Notes: generated by a model not told the origin, from the letters alone. A stretch of 48,371 nucleotides of DNA from Myroides marinus (GCF_900109075.1 NZ_FNYS01000026.1:1-48371), one strand, 5' to 3'; positions 6,654 through 15,037 are shown, numbered from the stretch's first letter. A program made the numbers and translations.

Positions 6654-8996
6654 TTAATATGTATATCTTATTTTGAACATAAAGTTTCTCCCTGGTTTCT
6701 GGAAACTATAATTGTCATAAGCTAGCTTGTCAAATAAGTTATTTGCTTCTACTGTAAGATGTATTTTGTTGTTAAACAAGCTATATGAAGCACTGATATC
6801 ATGTACTGCTTGTGAAGGTATCCAGATAGGATCTGCACCTATACCTTGAAAATCATAACTGTAATGATCTATATAGCGAAGGTTATATCCTAAGTTTAGA
6901 TTATTATTCTTTTTACCTAAGTCTTTAATAATTACTCCTGCATCTGCAGAACCAAAGAAATAAGGTTCATTAGGAATTCTCTCATTATAGTAAGGATTCT
7001 CCACCCCATAATCCCCTATAGTATATCTCTGTTTACTTCTAATATTCTGAGACGTTAAACTTCCTCCTACATAAAATAGGTTATTATATGTATATCTCGC
7101 TTCTACATTAATACCATAACTCTCCACTCCACCTATATTAACACTACTTGCCTTACCTCCTGAATTATAAGGATTACTGCGGATATAATCTTTAGTATCT
7201 CTGTACACAAAACCTGCATCAACAAATACAGAATGTACTTCATTTACAATACCTGAGTAACTTAGGTTTAGATTAAAGTTCTTTCCTTGTTCTGGCTTTA
7301 ATCCTGTGTTTCCCCATACTAAGTCACCATCTCCAAACAATTCTGAATCAGTAGGTAGTCTGAATGTATTCTCATAAGATGCTTTTACTTGGAACTTTTT
7401 CCACAGATAAGTCGCTGCTAATCCATATCCTGTCTTATCTACCTTAGTAGTTTCACTTTGATAAGTATGTTTTATGCTATAATGCTTACCAAATAGTGAT
7501 ATATTAAAGTTCTCCAGAATATTATAACGATAAGACAATGCCATTATATTTTTAAAGCTATTACGCTTGATTTCACTGTTCTTTTCAGATTGAGTTTCTT
7601 TTACTGCTAGAGGATCTTCAGTCTTTCTATTGAAATAATACATTACATCATTAAAACTAAAAGAGTGTTTATCATTTAATTTATAATTCACGTTAAATGT
7701 TGTAGATCCATTGTGATCATAAAACTTCATCATAGATGGACCTCCTCCAGATTCTCCCTGTTTTAACGTCTTAATACGTTCACCAGCCCAATTATACTTA
7801 TACGATGATGTATCTGTATTTTGATTATACCCTCCGTTATAATTAGAGGTTATGCTTAAGTCTAGTCTTTGTAAGAATAGGTTCTTCTTACTGTACTCAA
7901 ATGAAGGCATCATAGTTACTGAACGACGCTTCTTATCTCCAAAAACTTTATCCATTATAGTTCCAGTCTGTACACCACGTTTTCCCTCTCCATACGTAAA
8001 TCCAAGCATCAAGCGATCTGCATACAATTTATCTACCACTCCTACTTTAGCAACAACAGTAGCTGATTGGAATCTATCATTAAAACGTTTAACCCACTGT
8101 TTCTCTTTAGAGTAGACACCAGTATTTAAGTCAACAATAGGTACGAGTACTTTATAATTATTATCTGAGTAATTTTGAAAAGCATTTAACTGAGCTACAA
8201 TACCATTGTCAAATGATTTACTAACATTTAAGTGACTTTTATATGTATTGAATGAACCTGTAGTAAAAGAAGCGTCTAGTTTGGTCTCTTTTGATTTATT
8301 AGTAATTATATTGACAACACCTCCTAAGGCATCAGATCCAAATTCTACAGGTACTACTCCTTTATACACTTCGATACGGTCTACCATTGTTATAGGTAGA
8401 TTATTAATTTTAAACTCACTACCAAAGCCTTCCATAGGCACACCATCTATAAAGAAACGGATGTGTTTACCACTGAATCCATTCATTGAGAAATTATAAT
8501 CAGAACCTTCACCACCGTCCTTTCTAACTTTAACTCCTGATACTCTATCTAAAGCACCAGCTACATCAAGTGAGGTATTATATAATGGTTTGGCATCAAT
8601 AGCAATAACATTGTACGCTGTCTCTCTAACTTTCTCAATTGGTTGTTTTACCTTTAAGACAACATTGTCTAAGAATGAATTATCTGTTTCTAGTACAAAA
8701 TTGTGCACTGCAGTATCTCCTTCATTTAATTCGATTGAATATTCTTTTGCTTCGAAACTAATATGTTGAACTAGTAGTTTATACTTCCCAGCCTTATTTG
8801 TCTTAATCTTATATACTCCTTGCTCATTAGTTAACTCGCTGTGTTGAGTATTCAATAAACTTACTGTTGCGTAGTCAATAGGTTTGCCTTTTGCATCTTT
8901 TACCACTCCAGAAATAATGATTGGTTTTTCATGACCAAAGGCATTAAACATAAAGACGTTAAAAAACACAAAGAATAATAGTAATTGTTTTTTCAT
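6654..8996 (-). CDS. TonB-dependent outer-membrane receptor (siderophore-type)
   Basis: A 780-residue protein with a signal peptide (1-21), a carboxypeptidase-like regulatory domain (about 26-110; ISGVVKDAKGKPIDYATVSL), a plug domain (about 120-235; ALDRVSGVKVRKDGG, then FFIDGVPMEGF and the final GSDALGGVVNIITN), and a beta-barrel ending in KIRYTY with a C-terminal aromatic residue. Length and layout match TonB receptors that import ferric siderophores or haem. Loop regions are rich in Tyr, Asn and Gly. It is the first gene of an operon with the DUF4374 lipoprotein and has a strong TATATTTG promoter upstream. Iron control is likely, but no Fur box was identified with certainty. The substrate cannot be read from sequence. 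Confidence 0.92.
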   Translation of the reverse strand: MKKQLLLFFVFFNVFMFNAFGHEKPIIISGVVKDAKGKPIDYATVSLLNTQHSELTNEQGVYKIKTNKAGKYKLLVQHISFEAKEYSIELNEGDTAVHNFVLETDNSFLDNVVLKVKQPIEKVRETAYNVIAIDAKPLYNTSLDVAGALDRVSGVKVRKDGGEGSDYNFSMNGFSGKHIRFFIDGVPMEGFGSEFKINNLPITMVDRIEVYKGVVPVEFGSDALGGVVNIITNKSKETKLDASFTTGSFNTYKSHLNVSKSFDNGIVAQLNAFQNYSDNNYKVLVPIVDLNTGVYSKEKQWVKRFNDRFQSATVVAKVGVVDKLYADRLMLGFTYGEGKRGVQTGTIMDKVFGDKKRRSVTMMPSFEYSKKNLFLQRLDLSITSNYNGGYNQNTDTSSYKYNWAGERIKTLKQGESGGGPSMMKFYDHNGSTTFNVNYKLNDKHSFSFNDVMYYFNRKTEDPLAVKETQSEKNSEIKRNSFKNIMALSYRYNILENFNISLFGKHYSIKHTYQSETTKVDKTGYGLAATYLWKKFQVKASYENTFRLPTDSELFGDGDLVWGNTGLKPEQGKNFNLNLSYSGIVNEVHSVFVDAGFVYRDTKDYIRSNPYNSGGKASSVNIGGVESYGINVEARYTYNNLFYVGGSLTSQNIRSKQRYTIGDYGVENPYYNERIPNEPYFFGSADAGVIIKDLGKKNNNLNLGYNLRYIDHYSYDFQGIGADPIWIPSQAVHDISASYSLFNNKIHLTVEANNLFDKLAYDNYSFQKPGRNFMFKIRYTY

Positions 8997-9056
8997 TGTT
9001 CAAAGAACTTAAGTTGTGTTATTATTTAATTATTTAGACCGATTATAAATACATTG

Positions 9057-9090
9057 CAAATATATTCAGTTAATAATCAAACAAACAAAT
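9057..9090 (-). promoter_or_regulatory. Promoter of the TonB receptor-DUF4374 operon
   Basis: On the minus strand TATATTTG (9057-9064) matches the TAnnTTTG element perfectly. Upstream, TTTG occurs three times at spacings of 13, 17 and 21 bases; the 21-base spacing fits the -33 element. The leader to the ATG at 8996 is about 57 bases. Confidence 0.6.
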
Positions 9091-9227
9091 AACTTAGAAT
9101 CATTTTAAACAACGAGTAACATAAAGACAATATATGTCATAAGAATATCCTAATTATTACACAATAATACAATCCTAATACAACCATAACATCACTATAA
9201 TTATCACTTTATATATTAAAACAAAAA

Positions 9228-9255
9228 AAGTCAGAACTACTCATAATTCTGACTT
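9228..9255 (-). terminator. Hairpin terminator AAGTCAGAA / TTCTGACTT
   Basis: Nine-base perfect arms and, on the minus strand, a run of seven T. It stands alone 140 bases past the RluF terminator and ahead of the TonB receptor promoter, so it may insulate that promoter from read-through. Confidence 0.75.
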
Positions 9256-9395
9256 TATACCAAAAAAACTACACTTTATATACAATCTATCTAAATAACG
9301 ATATTTAAAAAGAGCATTTAGTACTAAAAAAGTTTACTAATTCCTTATTAAACTAAAACATTCTAGACTATAAGTTAAGATAAGAGCAAAAAAAA

Positions 9396-9413
9396 AGAGC
9401 TATCACTAGCTCT
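9396..9413 (-). terminator. Terminator overlapping the stop codon of the RluF-like gene
   Basis: Stem AGAGCTA / TAGCTCT with a four-base loop, followed on the minus strand by nine T. The stop codon (9406-9408) lies inside the hairpin. Confidence 0.75.
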
Positions 9414-10338
9414 CTCTTCTTCTATTTCTCAATCTTTCGTTCTTAACTTCTTTAGGTTTATTAACGCTATTATTTCGTTCTCTGTCAAAGTTTTTCTTAG
9501 GTCTTCTATCATCTCTAGATGTTTGACCACGTCTCCCATCTCGTCCACTATCTCTACCAAAAGTCATTCTACGACGAATACTTTGTTGGCTCTCTTCATT
9601 ACTATTTAAACTAGCTTCTTCAGTCATAACAGATGGCTCTATTAAGCGATTAAGCTCGTCTAATTCAGCTTTAGTCAAATCTCTATATTTACCTACAGGT
9701 ACATCTAGCGAAATATTAATAATACGGATACGTTTAAGTGCAACTACATCATAATCAAAATATTCACACATACGACGAATCTGCCTATTCAATCCTTGAG
9801 TCAAGAATATCCTAAATACAGTCTTACTAATTTGTTCTATTCTACACTTTTTAGTTACAGTATCTAAGATAGGTACTCCAGCTCCCATACGTTGAATAAA
9901 ACGCTCAGTAATGGGTTTATTTACAGTAACGATGTATTCCTTCTCATGGTTATTCTTCTGGCGTAAAATCTTATTAACGATATCACCATCATTAGTCATA
10001 AGAATTAACCCTTCACTGTCTTTATCTAATCTACCTACAGGAAAAATACGAGTCGGGTAATTGATATAATCCACGATATTATCACGTACAGTTGTATTAG
10101 TAGTACATTCAATGCCTACTGGTTTATAGAAAGCTAGATATACATTCTCTTCTTCTTTATTTACGATTAACTCACCATTAACGCGTATTTCATCATCCTC
10201 AGTAACTTTAGTACCCATTTCTGGAACAGCACCATTCACAGTTACTCTTCCTTCATCTATTAATCTATCAGCTTCTCTACGTGAACAGTAACCTACTTCT
10301 GACAAATATTTATTTAAACGTGTTTGTGTTTTTTCCAT
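9406..10338 (-). CDS. rluF: 23S rRNA pseudouridine synthase, RluF type
   Basis: A 310-residue protein with an N-terminal S4 RNA-binding domain (about 5-60; TRLNKYLSEVGYCSRREADR) and a RsuA/RluF catalytic domain (65-240). The catalytic aspartate is D105 in PVGRLDKDSEG, and the motif LTQGLNRQIRRMCEYF is diagnostic of the family. The stretch NKILRQKNNHEKEY is very close to E. coli RluF, which modifies U2604 (and U2605) of 23S rRNA. Beyond residue 245 comes a basic, disordered tail rich in Arg, Asp and Gly (RRRMTFGRDSGRDGRRGQ), common in Flavobacteria and absent from E. coli RluF; it may aid RNA binding. A TAnnTTTG promoter lies right against the start codon. Confidence 0.93.
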   Translation of the reverse strand: MEKTQTRLNKYLSEVGYCSRREADRLIDEGRVTVNGAVPEMGTKVTEDDEIRVNGELIVNKEEENVYLAFYKPVGIECTTNTTVRDNIVDYINYPTRIFPVGRLDKDSEGLILMTNDGDIVNKILRQKNNHEKEYIVTVNKPITERFIQRMGAGVPILDTVTKKCRIEQISKTVFRIFLTQGLNRQIRRMCEYFDYDVVALKRIRIINISLDVPVGKYRDLTKAELDELNRLIEPSVMTEEASLNSNEESQQSIRRRMTFGRDSGRDGRRGQTSRDDRRPKKNFDRERNNSVNKPKEVKNERLRNRRRES

Positions 10339-10342
10339 AATA

Positions 10343-10374
10343 CAAAATTAGCTAATTTATTAGCTACAAAACAA
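10343..10374 (-). promoter_or_regulatory. Promoter abutting the rluF start, possibly leaderless
   Basis: On the minus strand TAATTTTG (10343-10350) is a perfect TAnnTTTG element, with TTG (10372-10374) 21 bases upstream. The motif ends only 4 bases before the ATG at 10338, so initiation would give an mRNA with almost no leader. Confidence 0.5.
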
Positions 10375-10384
10375 TGCTTTACTT

Positions 10385-11218
10385 CTACTTCTCCTTAAAA
10401 TAATTCAATACCTTTTGAAAGACAATTGGATCTTGCATAGAATGACCTAAATCATCTGTATAGAATACTTCTATTCCCTTTTCTTTAGCGATGTTATGAA
10501 ATGTTATACATTCTTTTAATTCCACTATTACATCACTTCTATCATGTATAATCAAAACATCATTAGAAACTTTCTGTATAAATTGATTACTGACATAATC
10601 ACTTAAACTCATATGAATTAATGATTCTAAAAACGCATTAAGGCTTTTTACTAAAGTAGTACGATAGCCTAACATTCCAACATAATTATCAATAACTACC
10701 TGAAAACGGTCTAAACATCCCATTAATACAACTTTCTCTATAAAAGGATAACTACGTTGAGCCAATTGATATAGTAAGGCAAAAGAACTTAAAGAATGTG
10801 ATACTACATAATTAGGTTGATATGTAGATAAACAATAGTCAATTAAACGTGAATAATCTATTACACTTAAATTCTTTCCATCACTCAAGCCTAATCCCAT
10901 AGAATCAACACAGATATATTGATACCCATCACCTAAGTAATCAATCATTTGTTCCCAACGATTAGCATTACTCTCCCAACCGTGAAACAACATTACAAGT
11001 GGAAGATCAGTACGCTCACTATTCCATTGATAACATTGTATTTCTAAATCATTAAAAACAAAACTACTGCGCTTAGACTGTGATAAAAAAAGAGGTACCT
11101 GATTCTTCTTTATTTTCCCAGTACGAGGTGTAGAAAAAAGTTTATATGCAATATCCCTCGCCTTCGTCAGTGAAAACAGCGACAACACATTAATTAATAA
11201 ACCAATTCCTTTAATCAT
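10385..11218 (-). CDS. Alpha/beta-hydrolase with an altered nucleophile elbow
   Basis: A 277-residue alpha/beta-hydrolase fold protein. The oxyanion region LFHGWESNANRW is at 77-88 and the nucleophile elbow at 140-145 reads SHSLSS, so both glycines of the usual GxSxG are replaced by serine. A likely acid is in IIHDRSDV and the catalytic histidine in DDLGHSMQDP near the C-terminus, so the triad seems complete. A hydrophobic N-terminal helix (GIGLLINVLSLFSL) may anchor it to the membrane. The substrate is unknown. The gene follows directly after the terminator of the upstream minus-strand operon and precedes rluF by 46 bases. Confidence 0.8.
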   Translation of the reverse strand: MIKGIGLLINVLSLFSLTKARDIAYKLFSTPRTGKIKKNQVPLFLSQSKRSSFVFNDLEIQCYQWNSERTDLPLVMLFHGWESNANRWEQMIDYLGDGYQYICVDSMGLGLSDGKNLSVIDYSRLIDYCLSTYQPNYVVSHSLSSFALLYQLAQRSYPFIEKVVLMGCLDRFQVVIDNYVGMLGYRTTLVKSLNAFLESLIHMSLSDYVSNQFIQKVSNDVLIIHDRSDVIVELKECITFHNIAKEKGIEVFYTDDLGHSMQDPIVFQKVLNYFKEK

Positions 11219-11230
11219 ACTACATAAAAA

Positions 11231-11253
11231 AAGCCTCTCTGTGAGAGGCTTTT
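11231..11253 (-). terminator. Terminator of the Nif3-zinc-ribbon operon
   Basis: Stem AAAGCCTCTC / GAGAGGCTTT, three-base loop, followed on the minus strand by T's that run up to the hydrolase start. It lies 5 bases past the stop of the coiled-coil gene. Confidence 0.85.
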
Positions 11254-11258
11254 TGATA

Positions 11259-12041
11259 TTATAATTTAGCTATGATAGCTTCAATTTTTTCTCTTTCTTC
11301 TTCTGCTAATGCACTATCAACTAAGATACGTCCACTGTGCTCATCCGTAATAATTTTCTTACGAGCAGCAATCTCTACCTGAGTTTGTGGTGGAATAGTG
11401 AAGTATGAACCTCCTGAAGCACCACGCTCAATAGAAACAACAGCTAAACCATTGCGAACACCATTTCTAATTCTAGTATAAGCTACTAATAAACGATCTT
11501 CGATATCTTGTTTAAACTCATCTGATTTTTCTAACAATATTTTCTCTTCACGTTCAGTTTCAGACATAATACTGTTTAATTCAGCTTCTTTATGTCCTAA
11601 GTGTTCTTTTCTTGAAGCTAACTTACTCTCAGTCTCAGCAATTGAAGTTTTCTTATGCTCGATACTTGCTTTCATCTCTTTGATTTGTTTCTCAGCAAGT
11701 TCGATTTCTAAGTTTTGGAATTCAATTTCTTTCTCTAAAGAGTTGTATTCTCTATTATTTTTAACTTCATTTTGTTGCTCAGTATATTTTGTGATAGCAA
11801 CCTTGAATTCTTCAATAGAAGACTTCTTGTCTTTGATACCAGCTTCGATATTACTTAAGTCTATGTTTAATTTCTCTAAACGCTTGTTCAGTCCAGCAAC
11901 CTCATCTTGTAGATCTTCAACTTCAAGAGGCAATTCCCCTCTCATATTTCTGATTTCGTCAATTCTTGAGTCAATCAATTGCAGGTCATAAAGTGCTCTT
12001 AACTTCTCTTCAACGGTTAATTCTTTTTTCTTTGTCATCAT
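11259..12041 (-). CDS. Coiled-coil protein of the COG1579 zinc-ribbon family, without its cysteines
   Basis: A 260-residue protein, coiled-coil over about 10-190 (long runs of Glu, Lys and Leu), then a C-terminal region GLAVVSIERGASGGSYFTIP ... RKKIITDEHSGRILVD that aligns with the zinc ribbon of COG1579/CT398-like proteins. In that family the ribbon carries two CxxC pairs; here the positions read GASG and DEHS, and the whole protein has no cysteine. The fold is probably kept without zinc. Its role is unknown; nucleic-acid or secretion-related functions have been suggested for relatives. The ATG (12041) overlaps the Nif3-like stop by one base (TAATG), so the two are translationally coupled. 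Confidence 0.85.
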   Translation of the reverse strand: MMTKKKELTVEEKLRALYDLQLIDSRIDEIRNMRGELPLEVEDLQDEVAGLNKRLEKLNIDLSNIEAGIKDKKSSIEEFKVAITKYTEQQNEVKNNREYNSLEKEIEFQNLEIELAEKQIKEMKASIEHKKTSIAETESKLASRKEHLGHKEAELNSIMSETEREEKILLEKSDEFKQDIEDRLLVAYTRIRNGVRNGLAVVSIERGASGGSYFTIPPQTQVEIAARKKIITDEHSGRILVDSALAEEEREKIEAIIAKL

Positions 12042-13135
12042 TATAAGTAGTTAACTGGATTCGTATTTACTGTTGATAAAATAACTGCAAAAGTAGTTAT
12101 TTTTTTTGAAAGAAACTCAGTTATATAATTTTTTGTATACCTTTCACTTTCAAAATGTCCTATATCAGCTAAAACAATTTGATTTTCAGCCTGATAAAAC
12201 TCGTGATATTTCAAGTCTGATGTAATATAAGCATCAGCTTTTTGAGCTAAAGCAGCACCTATTGCAAAACTCCCAGAACCTCCTAATACCGCTACACGCT
12301 TTATTTCTTTTCCTAACAAAGCACTGTGTCTAATCCCTCCAGTCCCTGTTTTTGCTTTCACCATTTGTAAAAAGTCTATCTCGTCCATTGCTTCCTCCAG
12401 TTCTCCTATCATTCCCATTCCTACATTCTGAAGTTTGTTTTCTAAGTTATAGATTTCATAAGCCTTCTCCTCATAATAATCTAGAGCAAACAAAGCTTTA
12501 AGTATCTTCCCTTGTAAGTGTTTCTCAAAAATTACCTCAACCTTAACCTCTTCTACTTCTTCATAATTTAAAGCTGTTCCTATTACAGGATTACTACTCT
12601 CATTTCCTCTAAAACTACCTGTTCCTTCTGAAGTAAAGCTACATAAGTCATAGTTACCTATCGCTCCTGCTCCGGCGTTAAACAAAGCTTGTCTCACATC
12701 ATTCGCTTTATTCTTTGGTGCATAAGTAACTAACTTCTGAATATAACTCTCTTTTGGTATTAATATACGAGTATTAGTCAATCCTAAAGTATTACAGAAA
12801 ATCTTATTCACTCCCTCTTGATGATTGTCTAATGCTGTATGTATAGCATAGATAGCTATATCATTTTTAATTGCTTTAATTACAGCTCGCTCTACATAAT
12901 TCTTCCCCGTAATCCTTTTCATTCCAGAAAATATAATAGGATGAAAACACACCACCATATTACACTTCTTCTCTATTGCCTCATCTATTACAGCCTCTAA
13001 AGCATCGTGACACACTAAAATACCTGTAATATCTAAATCGTAATCTCCTACTAATAAACCAACATTATCAAATCCTTCTGCATAAGATAATGGTGTCATT
13101 TCTTCTAAAATAGGGATAACTTCTTTTAACTTCAT
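12041..13135 (-). CDS. Nif3-like dinuclear metal-centre protein (YbgI/YqfO family)
   Basis: A 364-residue protein when started at MKLKEVIPILEEMTPLSYAE. The frame is open 13 codons further upstream, but that stretch overlaps the -7 promoter element, so ATG 13135 is preferred. NIF3 domain features: metal ligands in VVCFHPIIFSG, YAIHTALDNHQEGVN and, near the C-terminus, ADIGHFESERYT. Residues about 130-240 form the inserted PII/CutA-like domain seen in the longer YqfO-type members. Relatives form hexamers with two metal ions per active site; some are annotated as GTP cyclohydrolase I type 2, but physiological activity is uncertain. It is the first gene of an operon with the cysteine-less zinc-ribbon homologue, a pairing usual in Flavobacteria. 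Confidence 0.9.
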   Translation of the reverse strand: MKLKEVIPILEEMTPLSYAEGFDNVGLLVGDYDLDITGILVCHDALEAVIDEAIEKKCNMVVCFHPIIFSGMKRITGKNYVERAVIKAIKNDIAIYAIHTALDNHQEGVNKIFCNTLGLTNTRILIPKESYIQKLVTYAPKNKANDVRQALFNAGAGAIGNYDLCSFTSEGTGSFRGNESSNPVIGTALNYEEVEEVKVEVIFEKHLQGKILKALFALDYYEEKAYEIYNLENKLQNVGMGMIGELEEAMDEIDFLQMVKAKTGTGGIRHSALLGKEIKRVAVLGGSGSFAIGAALAQKADAYITSDLKYHEFYQAENQIVLADIGHFESERYTKNYITEFLSKKITTFAVILSTVNTNPVNYL

Positions 13136-13171
13136 TTCTAATAATTTTGAACAGTAATGTATATATTTTCT

Positions 13172-13179
13172 CAAAGATA
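13172..13179 (-). promoter_or_regulatory. -7 element of the Nif3-like operon
   Basis: TATCTTTG on the minus strand, a perfect TAnnTTTG, giving a leader of about 33 bases to the ATG at 13135. A -33 element is not obvious. It excludes the upstream ATG at 13174 as translational start. Confidence 0.5.
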
Positions 13180-13189
13180 AAAAAATTGG

Positions 13190-13197
13190 TAATTTCG
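13190..13197 (+). promoter_or_regulatory. Probable -7 element for lpxK, close to the start codon
   Basis: TAATTTCG matches TAnnTTTG in seven of eight bases and ends 4 bases before the lpxK ATG, so the transcript may be leaderless. It sits 10 bases from the divergent nif3 element, back to back. Confidence 0.4.
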
Positions 13198-13201
13198 TAT
13201 T

Positions 13202-14227
13202 ATGGATTTACTGCGAAAATTACTTTTCCCTTTTGCTATCTTATACGGTGGCATTACTTCAGTGCGAAACTACCTTTATTTTATAAATGTATTTAAACGT
13301 ACTTCTTTTACTACACCTACTATAGTAGTAGGTAATCTTAGTGTAGGTGGCACAGGCAAGACTCCTATGGTAGAATATATCATACGCCTTCTTAAAGATC
13401 AATATAAAATAGCCACTCTTAGTAGAGGATACAAACGTAAAAGTGAAGGTTTCTTCTTAGCTGATGCTGATACAACAATGGAACAGATAGGTGACGAACC
13501 ATTTCAATATCATCATAAATTTAACAATATAAGCGTTGCTGTAGATGCTAAGAGAGTGAATGGTATTGAGAACATTCTTAAACTTAGAAAAGATACTCAA
13601 GCTATAGTTTTAGATGACGCATACCAGCATCTAGCTGTCAAAGGAGGTTTTAATATATTACTGACTACCTATGATGAGCCTTATTATTCTGACTATATGC
13701 TCCCTACTGGTAACTTAAGAGAGAGCCGCAAAGGAGCCAAAAGAGCAGATATAATAATTGTAACTAAGTGCCCGAAAGACTTATCTACTGATAATCAAAG
13801 CACTATTGTTAAAAAATTAAATTTAAAACCGGGACAATTGTCTTTTTTTACGTATATTGAATTCAGTAAACTTGCATATACAAATTGCGATTCTATCTCA
13901 GTAGAAGAATTAAAAAAAGAAGAATATATATTGGTTGCTGGTATTGCTAAACCACAAAGTTTTTTTGATCACCTAAAAAGTGAGAAAACAACTTGTTTAA
14001 CATTTCCTGACCATCATCATTTTTCAACTGCTGATATTGAATTAATTTTGAATAAGGCAAAAGAGAATAAGATCATTACAACAGAGAAAGATTATGTCCG
14101 CTTAAATGGACTAATTCCCTCGAACAAATTATATTATTTACCAATTCAAACCTCCTTCTTAAATAACAGTGAGGAGTTTGACAAAACAATTTTAGACTAT
14201 GTGGGATCAAGTACAAGAAACGGTTAA
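13202..14227 (+). CDS. lpxK: Tetraacyldisaccharide 4'-kinase
   Basis: A 341-residue protein. LpxK phosphorylates the 4' position of the tetraacyl disaccharide to give lipid IVA at the inner membrane. Evidence: N-terminal membrane-associating helix (LLRKLLFPFAILYGGITSVR), Walker A VVGNLSVGGTGKTP (42-55), ATLSRGYKRKSEG, the family motif GDEPFQYHHKF, and IVLDDAYQHLAVKGGFNILL with the conserved DD-x-QH, followed by LLPTGNLRESRKG-like residues MLPTGNLRESRKGAKRAD. Length is normal. It is divergent from the Nif3-like operon and overlaps the purine nucleoside phosphorylase gene by 29 bases in another frame, so the two are one transcription unit. Confidence 0.95.
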   Translation: MDLLRKLLFPFAILYGGITSVRNYLYFINVFKRTSFTTPTIVVGNLSVGGTGKTPMVEYIIRLLKDQYKIATLSRGYKRKSEGFFLADADTTMEQIGDEPFQYHHKFNNISVAVDAKRVNGIENILKLRKDTQAIVLDDAYQHLAVKGGFNILLTTYDEPYYSDYMLPTGNLRESRKGAKRADIIIVTKCPKDLSTDNQSTIVKKLNLKPGQLSFFTYIEFSKLAYTNCDSISVEELKKEEYILVAGIAKPQSFFDHLKSEKTTCLTFPDHHHFSTADIELILNKAKENKIITTEKDYVRLNGLIPSNKLYYLPIQTSFLNNSEEFDKTILDYVGSSTRNG

Positions 14228-15011
14228 GTATTTAATTGAGAAAACACAATTCAAACCTGAAATAGGTATTGTTTTAGGTTCAGGACTAGGAAACCTTACT
14301 GCTGATATTACTATCGAGCACGAAATTCCTTACTCAGACATTCCTAACTTCCCTGTATCAACAGTACAAGGACATAAAGGAGCCTTAATCTTCGGAACTA
14401 TTGGTAATAAAAAGATCGTTGCAATGCAAGGTCGTTTCCATTACTACGAAGGATATGAAATGGCTAAAACAGTATTCCCTATTCGCGTAATGAAATACTT
14501 AGGAGTAGAAACTCTTATTGTATCTAACGCTTCAGGAGGTGTTAACCCTTCTTTTAAAGTAGGAGATATCATGATTATCACTGACCATATCAACGCATTC
14601 CCTGATCATCCTTTAAGAGGACATAATGATGAGCGTTTCGGACCTCGTTTCGTAAACATGAATGACGCTTACACTGGTTCTATAATCAAAAAAGCACAAG
14701 AAATAGCTAAAGCTAAAAACTTTGATATCAAACAAGGAGTTTACTACGGACTACAAGGTCCTACTTTCGAAACTCTTGCTGAGTATAAGATGGTACGTAT
14801 CGTAGGAGCTGACTGTGTAGGTATGTCTACTGTACCAGAAGTAATCGTGGCTCGCCACATGGATATGAAAGTATTCGGTATCTCTGTTATCTCTGATATG
14901 GGTAACGAAGAAGGTATCGTAGAAGCTCACCACGAAGATGTACTTAAAGCTGTAGGTGCTGCAGAGCCTATCGCTCGTGAGCTTATTAATGAGTTAATTA
15001 AGACTATGTAA
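14199..15011 (+). CDS. punA: Purine-nucleoside phosphorylase (trimeric, PNP-I type)
   Basis: A 270-residue protein that cleaves inosine and guanosine with phosphate for purine salvage. Motifs: GIVLGSGLGNLTADI (phosphate-binding, 23-37), VQGHKGALIFG with the catalytic His, MQGRFHYYEGY, VSNASGGVNPSFKVGDIMII, and YYGLQGPTFETLAEYKM with GADCVGMSTVPEVIVARH near the C-terminus. The glutamate in the YxGLQGPxFET motif and an Asn/Asp before HH bind the purine base. The start lies inside lpxK, so the gene relies on translational coupling or an internal start; no separate promoter is visible. A clean terminator follows 27 bases after the stop. Confidence 0.94.
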   Translation: MWDQVQETVKYLIEKTQFKPEIGIVLGSGLGNLTADITIEHEIPYSDIPNFPVSTVQGHKGALIFGTIGNKKIVAMQGRFHYYEGYEMAKTVFPIRVMKYLGVETLIVSNASGGVNPSFKVGDIMIITDHINAFPDHPLRGHNDERFGPRFVNMNDAYTGSIIKKAQEIAKAKNFDIKQGVYYGLQGPTFETLAEYKMVRIVGADCVGMSTVPEVIVARHMDMKVFGISVISDMGNEEGIVEAHHEDVLKAVGAAEPIARELINELIKTM

Positions 15012-15037
15012 TTAGTTTTTCTTATAATGTAATTTTT

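Larger units (their letters stand above)
9001..9405. other. Intergenic region with receptor promoter and two minus-strand terminators
   Basis: The right part holds the terminator of the rluF-like gene (9396-9413) and a second, stronger hairpin (9228-9255). The left part holds the promoter of the TonB receptor. Between 9260 and 9390 there is only AT-rich DNA with no coding frame longer than a few codons. Confidence 0.65.

Noticed and set aside
7852..8499. Open frames on the plus strand inside the TonB receptor gene
   Set aside because: They lie antisense to a well-supported coding region and have no family character.
12041..13174. Longer start for the Nif3-like protein at 13174
   Set aside because: The extra 13 codons overlap the TATCTTTG promoter element and do not match the family N-terminus.
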